From Diadophis punctatus similis (Eukaryota > Chordata > Lepidosauria > Squamata > Dipsadidae), in the NCBI GenBank assembly GCA_023053685.1, contig JALIGW010000002.1, positions 165,361,034-165,425,033 of the forward strand: 64,000 bases of DNA, written 5' to 3'. This document shows, in pieces, positions 47,104 through 59,115 of the stretch; positions within the stretch are counted from its first letter, which is position 1, and every line of letters starts with the position of its first letter. Both the position numbers and the translations under genes were made by a program. Under the pieces are notes generated by a model. That model worked only from the letters and a program-made list of their open reading frames with translations, did not search any database and had not been told where the DNA came from.

Positions 47104-47270
47104 ATTTAATTTCTTGAGAACCAAGGTCAATTACTACGGATTCCATGAATAATTTTTTGAGATAGTCCCAGATTGACAAAGTGTTGCCATCTAGTTGGAT
47201 GAAGAGACCTAGCTTCTGAGAAAAGCAATGTTGTGCAGTAACATATTTTCACCTTTAAAGAAAATGAATA

Positions 47271-47616
47271 CAGGTAGTCCTCGACTTATGACCACAATTG
47301 AACCCCAAACTTCAGTTGCTAAGTGAAACATTTGTTAAGTGAGTTTTGCCCCATTTTTTGACCTTTCTTGCCAAAGTTGTTAAGTGAATCACTTCAGTTG
47401 ATAAGTTAACCCGGTTGTTAAGAAGGTCAGAAAAGGTGATCATATGACCATAGCAATGGTCATGAACCAGCTGCCAAGCATCTGAATTTTGATCACATGA
47501 TCATGGGGATGCTGCAAAGGTCATAACTGTGAAAAATGGTCATAAATCACATTTTTCAGTGCCTTTGTAACTTCAAATGGTCACTAAATGAACAGTTGTA
47601 CATCGAGGACTACCTG
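47271..47616. mobile_element. Tc1/mariner-type MITE, CAGGTAGTCC family, complete
   Basis: Starts CAGGTAGTCCTCGACTTA, ends CATCGAGGACTACCTG, TA on both sides (47,269-47,270 and 47,617-47,618). The best-preserved copy in the window. Confidence 0.9.
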
Positions 47617-49543
47617 TAATGAAGGAAATGGTTCTGAAGAGGAGAAAGAAATTATCAAATTTTTGTGTAAGACAGAAAAAACGTAGCTATGATCCAAGTT
47701 CAAGCTTTGACTTACAAAATACTGAGGAGAATGACACATAATATGATGGAGTACAAATTGCACCTATTTTACTGCAAGTGTTAACTGAAGATAATCATAG
47801 AAGGTTTTAGTTTGGGCACATCTTGGCCTATAATCCTCACCCCACTTTCTTCCATTAGTCATATCGAAATCAAAAGCTCTTCTCTATGGAATGTAATTTG
47901 AGGAGTTATGTAATCAGCCATTTCCTTTTGAAAATTATGGACAGTAATCTTTACTGCTCCAGAACCTCCTAAAACTGTCCTCAAAGATCAGAAATTCTGA
48001 CAAGCATTTACAAGGACAGATGATACAGAAACAGAAGATATGTGGGAGAATCTGGCAATGTGGCAAAAGGCACAGGAAAATGTAAGGAACACAATATACT
48101 TCAGAGGCTCAGAAATGTTCTAGTAGCATACTTCACTTACGTCAGACTCCAAATGCTGTGAATATTCTCAACAACAAATCTTGGATCAAGGAATGTACAG
48201 CTTATAGTGAGTATACAAAAGACTTAAAATATGACAGCTGAGCAGCACACCAGCAGAACCGAGCTCCGTTTTACTGACTACATTTGGAAGTCAGTCAGCA
48301 CCAGCAAAGGTTTTATGTTACTGATCACCAGAAGAGTTTAAAGAAGGGAAGATTTATATACACAGCTTCTAGAAAATGGAGATGTCTTCATCATTTATGC
48401 CATGAAAATAACAGAGTTTTCACATAAAGGAAGTCTTACATTCAATACTTGGTATTTCCAGTTAAAAGGATCTCAGGTTACAAGTAGTTCAAAATTTGTG
48501 TGGTTGAAATCCTTGGGGAGCCATCTCTTAAAGCAAATGATACTGGACTAGACTGGTCAATTGTCTGCCTCAATATAAAGACTTTAGATTAAATTTACTT
48601 CATTTAAAAGTGTTGCAGAAATCAGTTCCCTGAAATATATGAATAAGAGCTATGAAAATTATTATTGTACTCTGTGTGTGTGTGTGTTTAAATAACTGTG
48701 TGAAGTACAAATGGAATGCACTACATTAAAAACAAGAGGCAGATGAAAAGCTGATATTTCCACAATCCATATAGTTGCAAATTGAATAAATAATAATTAA
48801 TCCCTATTTGAAAATGTAAACAGTTCTATAATAGGCAAAACAGTAATTTCTAAAAATATGGGAGGAGATTTTTGAGACACACTTTGTTTGAAGGACCTAA
48901 AATTTGATTTATAAGGAGATATATTTTTTCAAATGAAAAATTATACATAGCATTCCTTACTGGGCCAGAATGTTAACATACAAAATCTACATCTAAACAC
49001 AGCCAAATTCTTCTATCAATAGCTTCTATTTTCAGGGTGATTACAAAAAGTTATTTTTATTTTTTTGCATTAGTGTATGCTTTACAAACGAAATGATTTT
49101 CATCTACTATTAACTACTTGGGAACCAAAATGAACAACAACAAAGAAGAAACCTTTGGTATCTGAAAAATCTTTATTTGCCTTTAAGGGTATGCACTTTA
49201 TTTCCAGAGCTTCTCTATCTACAGCTTGATTGTTTTTCTTCTCCCTCATGCCAAAGCAAAGTAAGAAGAAATTTCACATGAGAAACTGTAAATGCTTCTT
49301 GTTTGTGAGGGAATAGCTAGGAGATTAAATAGATAAGTCTGTAGAGATTCAAGAAGCACTTCTCCAAAACCAAAATAAAACAAGTCAGAAATGCATTGAC
49401 TGAGTCCTGATGAATAATCAATAGAAAACATAATTAAAAACAATTATTCCATAGACTTTAATATTATGAGCACATGGAACAATATGAAATAAATATTTCA
49501 CAAATATTATGCATCTCCGCCCACCAGCAAAAAGCAAATATTA

Positions 49544-49772
49544 GCAATAGCAATAGCAATAGCACTTAGTGCTTTACAGCCCTCTCTAAGCGGTTTACAG
49601 AGTTCAGCATATTGCCCCCAACAATCTGGGTCCTCATTTTACCCACCTCGGAAGGATGGAAGGCTGAGTCAACCTTGAGCCGGTGAGATTTGAACAGCTG
49701 AACTGCTGAACTAGCAGTCAACTAAAGTAGGTTGCAATGCTGCTTTTAACCACTGCGCCACCTCGGCTCTGT
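49544..49772 (-). mobile_element. Sauria-type SINE, full length
   Basis: Reverse orientation: (GCAATA)n tail at left, 'catattgcccccaacaatct', 'ggctgagtcaaccttgagcc' and the head 'cactgcgccacctcggctct' at right. Flanked by AATATTA on both sides (49,537-49,543 and 49,773-49,779), a target duplication from LINE-mediated insertion. Confidence 0.9.
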
Positions 49773-52700
49773 AATATTAACTCCCCAGAAGTACTTACCC
49801 ACAGGAAGATTTAAAATAAGTTCACCTTGTTTACGCCAACTATTGAGTTCTTGTTACATTATTTTACTAGACTTACAACTGCCTGTCCTCGCCAACATGG
49901 GACCAACTTCTGGCATGAGAAAATACCATTTAAAAAGATCAAGGCAGCTGTCTAATTGTTCCCGTAGGTTGAAAAAAATTGATTAGATGAAAGTGAGATG
50001 CAAATCACAGTAACTTTTTGAAAAAGTTGACATCACATTTAGTCAAAGTGATTTAGTAAAAAAAAAAGATTTAAGATTTGATTATCTCTTTCTACCAATT
50101 TTAAAACACTGGGTATTTTTCATTAATCTCTTACTCATTTAATCCAGTAACCATTTGACAGGTACTCAGAGACAAAAGTATCAAAGCAATTTTATTTTCT
50201 AAAAGACAAAACCCAGTGATGAGTTCATGTCTGAACATTGTGGGATGTTCCAGCATTTCCATTTTTTTTAAATTTTTACGGCTACTCAATATTTTGGTTC
50301 ACAATATCATATTAATTTTATGACAATTCTTTTGTATTCTACTAAATGCTACAGAAACTAATTTCTAAGGAATAATATTATTTTTATGTAAATAATGAAA
50401 CAGCAGAAATCACTATATACATTTATAGAATTTGTTGCAGCATTGCTCTGTTGCTAGACTTCCAGGCAGAACAAGTAGAATTTAACAAGGACTTTTTAAA
50501 GCTGATACAAAGTTGGCAGCAATAATCAGGTTCTGAGTGAGTAAATGGCTACCTTCCTGCATAAACTCCCCTGACCAAGCTTGTAAGACTACAACCAGAT
50601 GAAAGTTATTTGGAAGACACTTCAACTCACAGAAATAACACTAAAAAACCATAATTATATAATTGCAACAAGAAAAGGTGAAACAAAAAATGAGTAAATA
50701 AATCTAAGAGAACTCCCTCTCTCCCAATTTGCTTTTCTTTTCTTTGGAGAAAACTAAAATGGAAATGATTGTTAGTTAGCTTTGAATACCAAGACTGTGT
50801 TATTTTTTCTCAATGTATGAACTTCATGTCACCTGCTGCTAAAAAAACCTTCGACTTGACATTAGAAAGAGAAACAGTCACTTGGGAAATTAAACTGAAC
50901 AACAGCTGCAAAAACAGAATAACTTTTTATTTTTCCTAATTGGAAAAGACCTTAATCATTACATGAACTTGAAGCAGGTGAGAACAGGAAAACACCACCA
51001 GTTCCAAAGAAGGGCCCAGTCACACTTAACAAGATACACTCATGGAATTCAGCAGAACCCAAATCACAATCAAAATGAAATATAAGTGTCTCTAAAGAAT
51101 CGTATATGTTGGATTCCTACAGGCTTCTATCCTTTTCAGGGACAGAGTCTGGAAAAAGGGATGAAGTTTGGAGGCCTGTTTCCATTTTGGGTAGAGTTTC
51201 AGTTTAGAAGATACAGAATTTTTTCATTTGTTACTGATGTCTAAGTTTAATTAAAATGTAAACTCTATCAATAAATAAGTATTAGCATTTACTTTCTCAT
51301 ACTTGCATCATAGTACTTATTGCTGATGCTTGTTTCCAACTATTTTAGATTTAGTTTACTCCATTCGGCTATATACAAATGATGTACAGCTTTATATTTA
51401 AATTATATTAAACTGAAACAGATGATGTATATGCCAAACCAGCTTGTGATTTTTTTTTATACCCTGCACAAGATTTAAATTAGGATTTCTACTGCAACTA
51501 TACCTGAACCAAAACAGAATGACTTTCATGTTGTTACTCCCTGCTCCCTGAAGAGTGTGCAATTCAAATTGAAAAATATGAAGAAAAAGGTCTTGACATG
51601 ATCAGATTAGTTTAGGTATCATTTTAAAAAAAGCCAGATTAAATTGTGGCAGTTCAGAGAACACAGAGGCAAAAAATTATCAGAAAGGAATACAGAACAA
51701 CATATGCTGACTTACATTAAATAAGGCTCCTTACTCCCAAATGAGTAGAAATGTGAAAATAATGGGTTATATTATTCTGAAGGATTGTTTTTATCCAGTG
51801 TGTCCTTTATCTAACTTTCTAAGAATTCCAATGCTGACAGATAGGCAACTTTTGGGGGCAGGAAAGGGGGGGGGAGGGAATAGCAAAGAGGCAGATTCCT
51901 ATTATAGTAATTTGAATTGTTGTAAGGGAAATCTCAGCAGCTGTTTAAAAAAATGGGGGGAAAGCTTTTCAGATAACATTACTCTTCTATCCAGCCCTGG
52001 GAAATGAAAATATGTCCTCCTTTGCATGTAATTCCCCTCAAAACTTTATTGAAACCAAACTTGTCTCATGTATTTTTTGAATAAAAGCAGCATATCCTAA
52101 CAGCATAAGAGAGGCCATGACTTAGTACCAAGTAGCCCAATAATCTCAAATTATAAAAGATGAAATCTGTGACAAGTGAAAATGTTCCATTAATAGTTTT
52201 TCGCTCTTCTTATCCTTCTGTGAAACAGCTACTTTTCTTCTACTAATCACCTCTCTTGCCACTGCTAGCTCCAACCCTGTTGTTTCTTTTATTTAGAAAC
52301 AGTTAAATTTATTTTGCCTTAAAGACAAAGATGTTTGTTCTTATGTTTGATTAGAATAAGATTTGTGGAATTTTTTTTAGAAGATGAACAGGGACTTTAT
52401 GAAATCTTGCACAGGAACCATTACTGTAAATCACACATGGATGTTCACTTTCTCCAAACAAGACTATAAACTTGAACACTGAAACAGAAGAATGTGAATA
52501 AATAATCCAAAAGTCTTAATTGTTTTTGAAAGGTGCCAAAAATCATGTGTCAAAACAGGATATCCAGCCCTTTAGGTAAACATACAAATTCTCAAACTGA
52601 AGTGAAAAGTTTTAAGTAAAGTGCAGACGGTAAACTGCTTAAGCTTATGGAAACTCAAAGGCAATCCAAAGACAGGGCTAAGACTTGGCGCTTAAAAAGA

Positions 52701-52904
52701 CTGTTCAGAAAGCATAATCATATTCCCACTGTAAAGAATAGAAACTAGGCTCCATTCCAGGATAATGACCTACAGTAAAGGATGCCCACCCCATTTTTAA
52801 TGGTATGTGAAACAAGCATGGTCACCTGAGATTATTTTTCAGACATTTTCAGCCGCTGATCAGTCTGGAAAGATTCTATAGACCAGACCATAAACCTGTC
52901 TGAA

Positions 52905-53135
52905 TAGGTTATCTATTTATATCCCACCTTTGTCATTTTTACACATAACTCAAGGTGGCAAACATATCCAACACTTCTTTCTCCTCCCATTTTCCCACAC
53001 AACAACCAAACCCTGTTGGGCTGAGAGAGCGCGGGCAATTGGCCCAAGGTCATCCAGCTGGTTTTCATGGCAAAGGCGGGACTAGAACTCATGGTCTCCT
53101 GGTTTCTAGCCTGGTGCCTTAACCACTATACCAAA
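52905..53135 (-). mobile_element. tRNA-derived SINE, antisense
   Basis: Right end 'gccttaaccactataccaaa' is the reverse complement of a tRNA-like head (TTTGGTATAGTGGTTAAGGC). 'caattggcccaaggtcatcc' is the reverse of the GGATGACCTTGGGCC core. 3' end near 52,920 with 'atttatatcccacctttgtc'. Confidence 0.75.
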
Positions 53136-53673
53136 CTGGTTCGATGCATGCAGGCCTGAATAATCCAAGATGGCCTCAGCAACGCTGGATTCAGTGTGTC
53201 ACTGAATTTATTTTGGATTCAATTTTGTATAGCAAGGGGTGTCAGCTGCATAAAAATGCCTTAGGAATTCATAGCAATTGCTTTGTTTGTGAGGAGGAGG
53301 AAGAATACAATGTTATCAGGCCCTTTCTCTCATTGATGATAGATGCTAGGTGCTTACGCCATGACTAAGTGGATGCATTAGAAATAAAGCAATTCATTTA
53401 ATAACATAGTCAAATACTGAACCCAGGAGACATTTCAGTTTCAAGTGTTTGTCCATAAAGGCTGCCAACTATGTATACTCCTTCTCCCCCGCCCCTCCAC
53501 TTCCATTTCACAGGTTCATCAGAAGAAAGAAAAACAAATGTTGCTGTAGCTATTAGTCTACAATATTCTTCCTGGAATTGACAAGATCCAAGGTCTAAAT
53601 GTTAGATACAGTCCAGCAGTACTATATGGTTCAAAGTTTGGACAAACTGTTCAGATTTCCCATGCCTACCACT

Positions 53674-53748
53674 GGTTAGCCGCCCAGAGTCCCCAGGGAG
53701 TGGGCGGCATAGAAATCCATTAAATTAAATTAAATTAAATTAAATTAT
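53674..53748 (+). mobile_element. LINE 3' terminus with (ATTAA)n tail
   Basis: 'agccgcccagagtccccagg' and 'agtgggcggcatagaaatcc' then seven ATTAA-type pentamers. Same terminus as the antisense copy ending at 35,385. Only the last ~75 bases are present. Confidence 0.7.
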
Positions 53749-54114
53749 CCAAAATTATTCACAGCCTCCTAACCTTCCCTCCATTCCTGTGATTTTTGAA
53801 TAATCCAGTATAGGGCTTTTCATAAAGGTGTTTTATTACTGGCGCCTCAGTCTGAGAGGTGGTCCAATTCAGAGATTCAATTACTTTTTCTGGTGTTATC
53901 CTGAACAAGCTGGCAAGTTTTTCAGCACTTCTGGAAATCTATCATTCGGGTTCTCTAAAGATAAACTGAATAAAGCCAGATGCAGTGAAAACATAAAATC
54001 TCATTGAACTTCAGAGATGAACAAATCTTCATTATCTATAAAAACTAAAGTGAAAATGAATGTGGGGCCCTTGGTGCTCCCTGAGCTTGACAGTTTTTTG
54101 CAGGTGTTTTATTA

Positions 54115-54164
54115 CCAAACTAGGTAACATCATCAAGTAGCACTAATGATGTTACCTAGTTTGG
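54115..54164. repeat. Perfect 19-base inverted repeat
   Basis: CCAAACTAGGTAACATCAT (54,115-54,133) and its exact reverse complement (54,146-54,164), 12 bases apart. The flanking 'aaaccaccaggcccagagag' suggests it belongs to an old repeat, family unknown. Confidence 0.85.
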
Positions 54165-54367
54165 CAATGAAAAGTTTACAAGAAAACCACCAGGCCCAGA
54201 GAGCACTAAGGATCCCACAGTTCAACCCTGAGCTATATATATTCTCTTCTATCGGAAAATAAATGTGGTACTTTCTAAGATGACATATAACATTTTCCCA
54301 TTAAAAAAGGAAAAGAGAAAGATCAGTCCAACAGAAATAAAAACTCATCAGTGAGGAGAAAAAAGTC

Positions 54368-54385
54368 TAGGGTTAGGGTTAGGGC
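54368..54385. repeat. Three telomere-type TTAGGG units
   Basis: TAGGGTTAGGGTTAGGGC inside unique sequence. Short interstitial copy; it may mark a repaired break but can arise by chance. Confidence 0.8.
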
Positions 54386-55318
54386 AAAGCTGAAGATAGA
54401 TGCCATCAAGAATGAAACTTGCAAAATGGGAGAGTAAGGGAAACCTGTTAGTGATATGTCTTATATTAGCTCTGAAATCAAGAGACCAACAAGCTATTTT
54501 TCACGATTTCATTAAACTATCATGTGTAACATCTGCTTTTACATTTCACATGTCTTAAATCTGTATGCCTTCTATACTTATGGACTTACCCAGAACGGTC
54601 ATTTAGAGGGAAGCAGGTTGGAAAGGGTGACTTAACATGAAGTGTTTTTAAACTATACCTTTCCAGCTGGGCCATCTGTTGGGTACTATAGTTTGTTCAA
54701 CAAAATAAATCTCCTGGAACTGTGCAAGGTATGAATGTTTATTTTAAATGCTTTTCAAACCACAAAAGTTTTGCAATAATTTCAAAGAAGATTCCAGCAT
54801 TTATGGGATTTTCAATTAATAAAAAGAAAGAAAAACCTTTGTGAAATCCTTTGGTGATGTCCTAAGAGACATTATGCACCTGGCCAAATATGAATACTAA
54901 TTTGTGAATGCTAATTATTGAAATATTTGTTGTAATGTTAGGAATATTTATGCCTTTCCCATGCTCTCTCATCAACACACACAGCTTGATGGATATACTA
55001 TCACCTGACAACAAGACACAGTAGATAGTATTGAGAGAAAATGCTCACACATAAAAAAGGTCAATTAAAGTCTTCCAGTCGATTTCAGGAACACATCCAT
55101 ACATTTTTCTTAGTACAATATAAAAGTGATTTTCAGGATGTTTATCTGAATCCCTAGATTAGTTTAGGGTTCCAATATTTTCTGATGATCTCTCAAGTAC
55201 TAACCAGTATATTTCTGGTTTAAGAAAATCACTAATTAAAGATAATGCAATTCCTAATGTTCTGACACATTTTTTCAGGCTTAAATGAAAATCTGGAAAA
55301 TATGGGGATACATTAATG

Positions 55319-56008
55319 CAGTGGCCGCCGACCTTTCGGGCATCAGGGACCAGTTCTGGTTGCTCTCCTCTGCACTTTCTCAAGACATTGAAACTCTAGA
55401 GAAAGTGCAGAGGAGAGCAACCAGGATGATTAGGGGACTGGAAACGAAAACATACGAAGAGCGGTTGCAGGAACTGGACATGGCTAGTCTAGCGAAGAGA
55501 AGGACCAGGGGTGACATGATAGCAGTGTTCCAATATTTGAGGGGCTGCCTCAGAGAAGAGGGGGTCAGTCTGTTTTCCAAGGCACCGGAAGGCCAGACAA
55601 GGAATAACGGATGGAAACTGACCAAGGAGAGATTCAATCTGGAAATAAGGAGAAACTTTCTGACAGTGAGAACAATCAACCAGTGGAACAGCTTGCCTGC
55701 GGAGGTTGTGAGAGCTCCAACACTTGAGACTTTCAAGGGGAGATTGGACTGCCATTTGTCCGAAATGATGTAGGGACTCCTGCTTGAGCAGGGGGTTGAA
55801 CTAAATGACCTACAAGGTCCCTTCCAACTCTAAAATAATCTAATCTAATCTAAAATTCCGTGGAGAGAGGTTTTTCCATGGACCGGAGGGTGTGTGATTT
55901 CGTGTGCTGCCTGCATCCCGTGAATGGGGCTTCACTTGTTTGCATGGACCGATTTCTGGTATGCCACAGACAGGTGCCAGTGCACAGACCGGGGGTTGGG
56001 GACCCCTG
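55319..56008. mobile_element. hAT element of the GGACCCCTG family, split by CR1
   Basis: Left 'cagtggccgccgacctttcg', right 'ggttggggacccctg', flanked by CATTAATG (55,311-55,318) and CTTTAATG (56,009-56,016), one change. The interior 'gggaccagttctgg' and 'ccatggaccgg' are the usual text of this family (see 62,314). CR1 insertion occupies about 55,356-55,853. Confidence 0.8.
55356..55853 (+). mobile_element. 5'-truncated CR1 LINE with intact ORF2 C-terminus and 5'-terminal hairpin
   Basis: An open frame to the stop at about 55,773 encodes 'LEKVQRRATRMIRGLETKTY', 'RTRGDMIAVFQYLRGC', 'GWKLTKERFNLEIRRNFLTV' and 'TLETFKGRLDCHL', the CR1 ORF2 end. The 3' UTR carries 'cctacaaggtcccttccaac' and an (AATCT)n tail. 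At the 5' end 26-base arms (55,356-55,381 and 55,399-55,424) are exact reverse complements, so the first 26 bases copy the CR1 sequence backwards. Young, little decayed. Confidence 0.88.
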
Positions 56009-56591
56009 CTTTAATGAATAATCATGAAATTCTGTGCATACATGGAATATGAAGTATTTCTTCCAAATTGTTTTCCAAATGTGGAAGATTACTTAACAAA
56101 GGAGAAGAAAACGTAAAATTAAGACTAAAAGAGTACCAAAGAGCTAGTGAAACAAGATCTCCCCAGGAATGGATAGCAAGTTATCATCTCATTTAGAAAA
56201 AGAAAAATTTGGCTCAAACTGTCATCACTACACACCCACCAAGTATCACACAATTAAACTTGTGGCCAATGTTATATCATCCAGTGACATCGATGTTGCC
56301 TTTCTGTCAGTTTGTCAAGTCAGAACAAAGTCTTGTCCACTTAACATAATGTTTTACACTTGCTTTATTGGGAACAGAATGAAGAAAAACAAACTTGAAA
56401 TCTGTACTCTTAAAGTTCATCTGACAGCCACTATCCAGTGGAATAGATGGCCCACATCACAACTTATGTCCAACAATAAAGTAATAAATAATAATATTTA
56501 TTTATAGCATTTGAGCAATTAAAGACATGGGAGAATTTTTGCCAGGACCTGAAAGAATCACAGTGAGCTTGTTGACATAATATAAATCATT

Positions 56592-56614
56592 TTCTCTCTC
56601 TCTCTCTCTCTCTT
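56592..56614. repeat. (CT)n microsatellite
   Basis: About eleven CT units, unremarkable. Confidence 0.9.
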
Positions 56615-58550
56615 TGCCACATGCCTCTTCAGACTGAGTTCAGGTTAGACCTCATTCACTGATACCAAATAAAAGCAACATCCTCTGGCAGAACGAAGGG
56701 TGTGACTGCAATTTATTTGGATGTGTAATTCAAACCCCAAGGATAAGAAAAAAGTAACAAAAATAAATGTCAGTAAATGTCAGACTAGAGACAGGTACTG
56801 TTCCAATTCCAGCACCCTAAAGCCACCAAAGTTTGCCATGACATAAAGAGATATTAAACTTTGGGCACCATCATGCAGCAGTCGTCCTTCGTAACTGCTT
56901 TGTGGGGTAACCATAATTTGGCAATTTGCCTGCAGTTTGAGTACATAAGCCAAATATCCTGAATGTAATATTGTGCTTAAGGAAAAACAGCAAGAGGAAC
57001 AATGATTGAGACTAGCAGCTGGATATAAAAGGGGACAACCTCAAAGCAGTAATCCAATACTGTTAATTCTTCATCAACAACTGTTCATGTTACCCATTGA
57101 GAAGAATGAAGGGAGGGATCGCAATTAACCATTTGCAAGCATAAATCAGAACTCATTTTCCATTAACACAGAATATGGGCTGTCTGAGATGTATTTTAAA
57201 CCAAGACACGGACTGCGCCATATTTATAAACATATTTCAATATTATTATTTTCTTATAATGACCCATACAGACTTTTCAAAAGAAAAATAAGATTCAGTT
57301 TTCATAATAGCAATGAGTGTCTTTTCCATTCAGCTGTAAATCTGCCTTTGGAGCGTTCTGTAAGGAAAACTCCTTCTGCCTTCTTTTGGGAGAGGGGGTT
57401 TCAGGGAATCAAAATGCTTCCCAGCTGCTGCTAAAGTTCATTGTCTTTATTTGAATGGCGGGGTGGTGGTGGTGTTGAGCACATGGCACCCTGAACATGC
57501 TTGTGTTTTGAAAAAAGCATGGTTCATTCTATTGAGGAGACACAAAGGTTTAAAAGGAAGGACAAAACCCTACTTTCCAAGGAAGGCTTTTCTGTCTAAA
57601 ATTGGCCATTTCTGCTGCCAGTCTGTCTCTTGGCTGCTGAACAAAAGCCACCAGTTCCAGCATCTGTCCTCTTGTACACGTTTAATCTGCCAACTGTGCA
57701 CACTACCCAACCCTCTATGTCAATTCAAGCACGTTTATCTGCCAACCGCACTGATTTATCAGGGAGCTTATTTCCATGAAAGCCTGCTAAAGATGACAGT
57801 TTTTGAAGAGGACATCATGAATACGGTATCATTTTACACATTAGCCCATGTTAACTGGAATTGATGTACAACATTCTCATAAAAACTAGTGTCGGTTGTC
57901 CTTTTCAAGTCAAAATGAATTTAAAGAAGGGATTTTTTTTTCTTAACCAGGAAAATATGAAGCTTTGCTGACATCAAATCACCTACCCATTTTCCACCAT
58001 TATCTGTTTGAAAGGAAGCAGCTTTTCAAAATGAAAAGCAAGAACACTTCATGCTCTGCAAACTGAAAAGCTATTAGTAAGAAGCATCCAACAACCTACT
58101 CTTTGACTACCATTAGTCCTGCTTTCTGGGGTTTCTCTCTAGATACACCTGCAAGGGTTTATTTAAATCTTAAGATAGCTTGCAAGAGGCATGATGGAGT
58201 TCTTCGTGCAATTTTATTCATGGACACAGGAGAGAATGATAGACTACAGAGGTCTCTAAATGCTGCTAATTTAACTCAATTTCCTGCCCTGAAATAATGT
58301 TTAAATTCGGGAGGGTTTTTTAATTGAAACAGGTTTTAAAAACAAAAAAGCTTCAAAGCTTTGGGAGAAAGAAAGAAAAAAAACACGGGGAAATACATAG
58401 AAATAAATTACCTGCTCTACAGCTCCCTTATAGCCTAACTAACCTAAGCCTATAAAAGCCACGCCATCCACGTTTGACAGCTTATTTCAATCGTAGCCGA
58501 GGATGTAGCCGACACAATCTTATTCTCCGGCCACAGGATTTTAATTGATC

Positions 58551-58665
58551 AGAATAACAGAGTTGGAAGGTCCTATACTCCAACAACCTCCCCCCCCCCG
58601 CCTAAGCAGGAGACCTTACCTACACCATTTCTGACAGATAGCAGTCCAGTCTCTAACTGGAGGAC
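58551..58665 (-). mobile_element. CR1 LINE 3' fragment, antisense
   Basis: 'cagaataacagagttggaag' and 'gcctaagcaggagaccttac' are the reverse of the CR1 3' terminus, interrupted by a C run. It lies in intron 1 just downstream of exon 1, at the edge of the CpG island. Confidence 0.65.
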
Positions 58666-59070
58666 CGAAAGCAACACGTGCTACAAAGGGGGGGGGGGAA
58701 AGGCGGGGCACAAAGACGCATACACTCAGACCACCAGAAAACGCCGCTATCTGCACCACCAGGAGAACTGCAACGACGCGCGGACAGCGTGACAAGGGCA
58801 ATGCAAAAATAAAATAAAATTAAATTTAAAAAAATCCCTTGGTTGGACAGAGGCTTGCAGGGAGCTGGTAGCTCCGTTCACCCAGGAGAAAAGAGAGCAC
58901 AATCCGCCCTTAACCCCAGCGGACACCAGAGAACAGCGCAGCCTTCAGCAGCCAAAGGGAAGCATCCTTGTCTCGGGAGGGGAAAAGGACTTTCCCGGAG
59001 CGGTTTCCTGGTCCAGTGCGACCTCCGCAGGGACTGACCGAGGCGCTCTTCGACGCCCCGCCCCAAGTAC

Positions 59071-59101
59071 CTGCCAAGCTCTTGTGCGCTGTGTTGCCCA
59101 T
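59071..59101 (-). CDS. NEURL1B: NEURL1B exon 1 coding part (start codon)
   Basis: ATG at 59,101 reading MGNTAHKSLA plus one base, then the donor GTACTTGGGG from 59,070. Phase 1 joins exon 2 to give MGNTAHKSLADTSHQ. The start is chosen because MGNT is the conserved NEURL1B N-terminus, the context is strong (G at -3 and +4), and no in-frame ATG lies closely upstream. Glycine 2 could be N-myristoylated, but position 6 is histidine, so the fit is weaker than in NEURL1 (MGNNFS). Confidence 0.88.
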
Positions 59102-59115
59102 CACTCCCTCCTCAT
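59101..59115 (-). promoter_or_regulatory. Upstream open reading frame overlapping the NEURL1B start codon
   Basis: On the minus strand ATG AGG AGG GAG TGA runs from 59,115; its stop shares the A with the main ATG (TGATG). Such a minimal uORF could limit or redirect initiation, or allow re-initiation, if the transcript starts upstream of it. Context at the uORF ATG is weaker than at the main ATG. Confidence 0.6.

Larger units (their letters stand above)
14225..59070 (-). other. NEURL1B: NEURL1B intron 1 (44.8 kb)
   Basis: Donor GTACTT next to exon 1, acceptor TTTTTGCAG next to exon 2, phase 1. It holds the transposons and simple repeats listed separately. I found no exon, RNA gene or other coding signal in the unlisted parts: 14,755-17,525, 17,785-19,130, 19,410-20,855, 21,370-22,465, 24,420-27,205, 28,005-30,530, 30,670-31,360, 32,115-32,480, 32,930-34,425, 35,765-36,410, 36,525-37,905, 38,135-39,215, 39,865-42,120, 42,785-42,940, 43,465-44,080, 44,910-46,735, 47,620-49,535, 49,780-52,900, 53,140-53,670, 54,390-55,305, 56,020-58,545. 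These are AT-rich with scattered homopolymers. Enhancers cannot be judged by eye. Confidence 0.85.

Noticed and set aside
57451..57864. 137-codon frame on the plus strand
   Set aside because: No recognisable domain, no splice context, and codon use like random AT-rich sequence; not supported as a gene.
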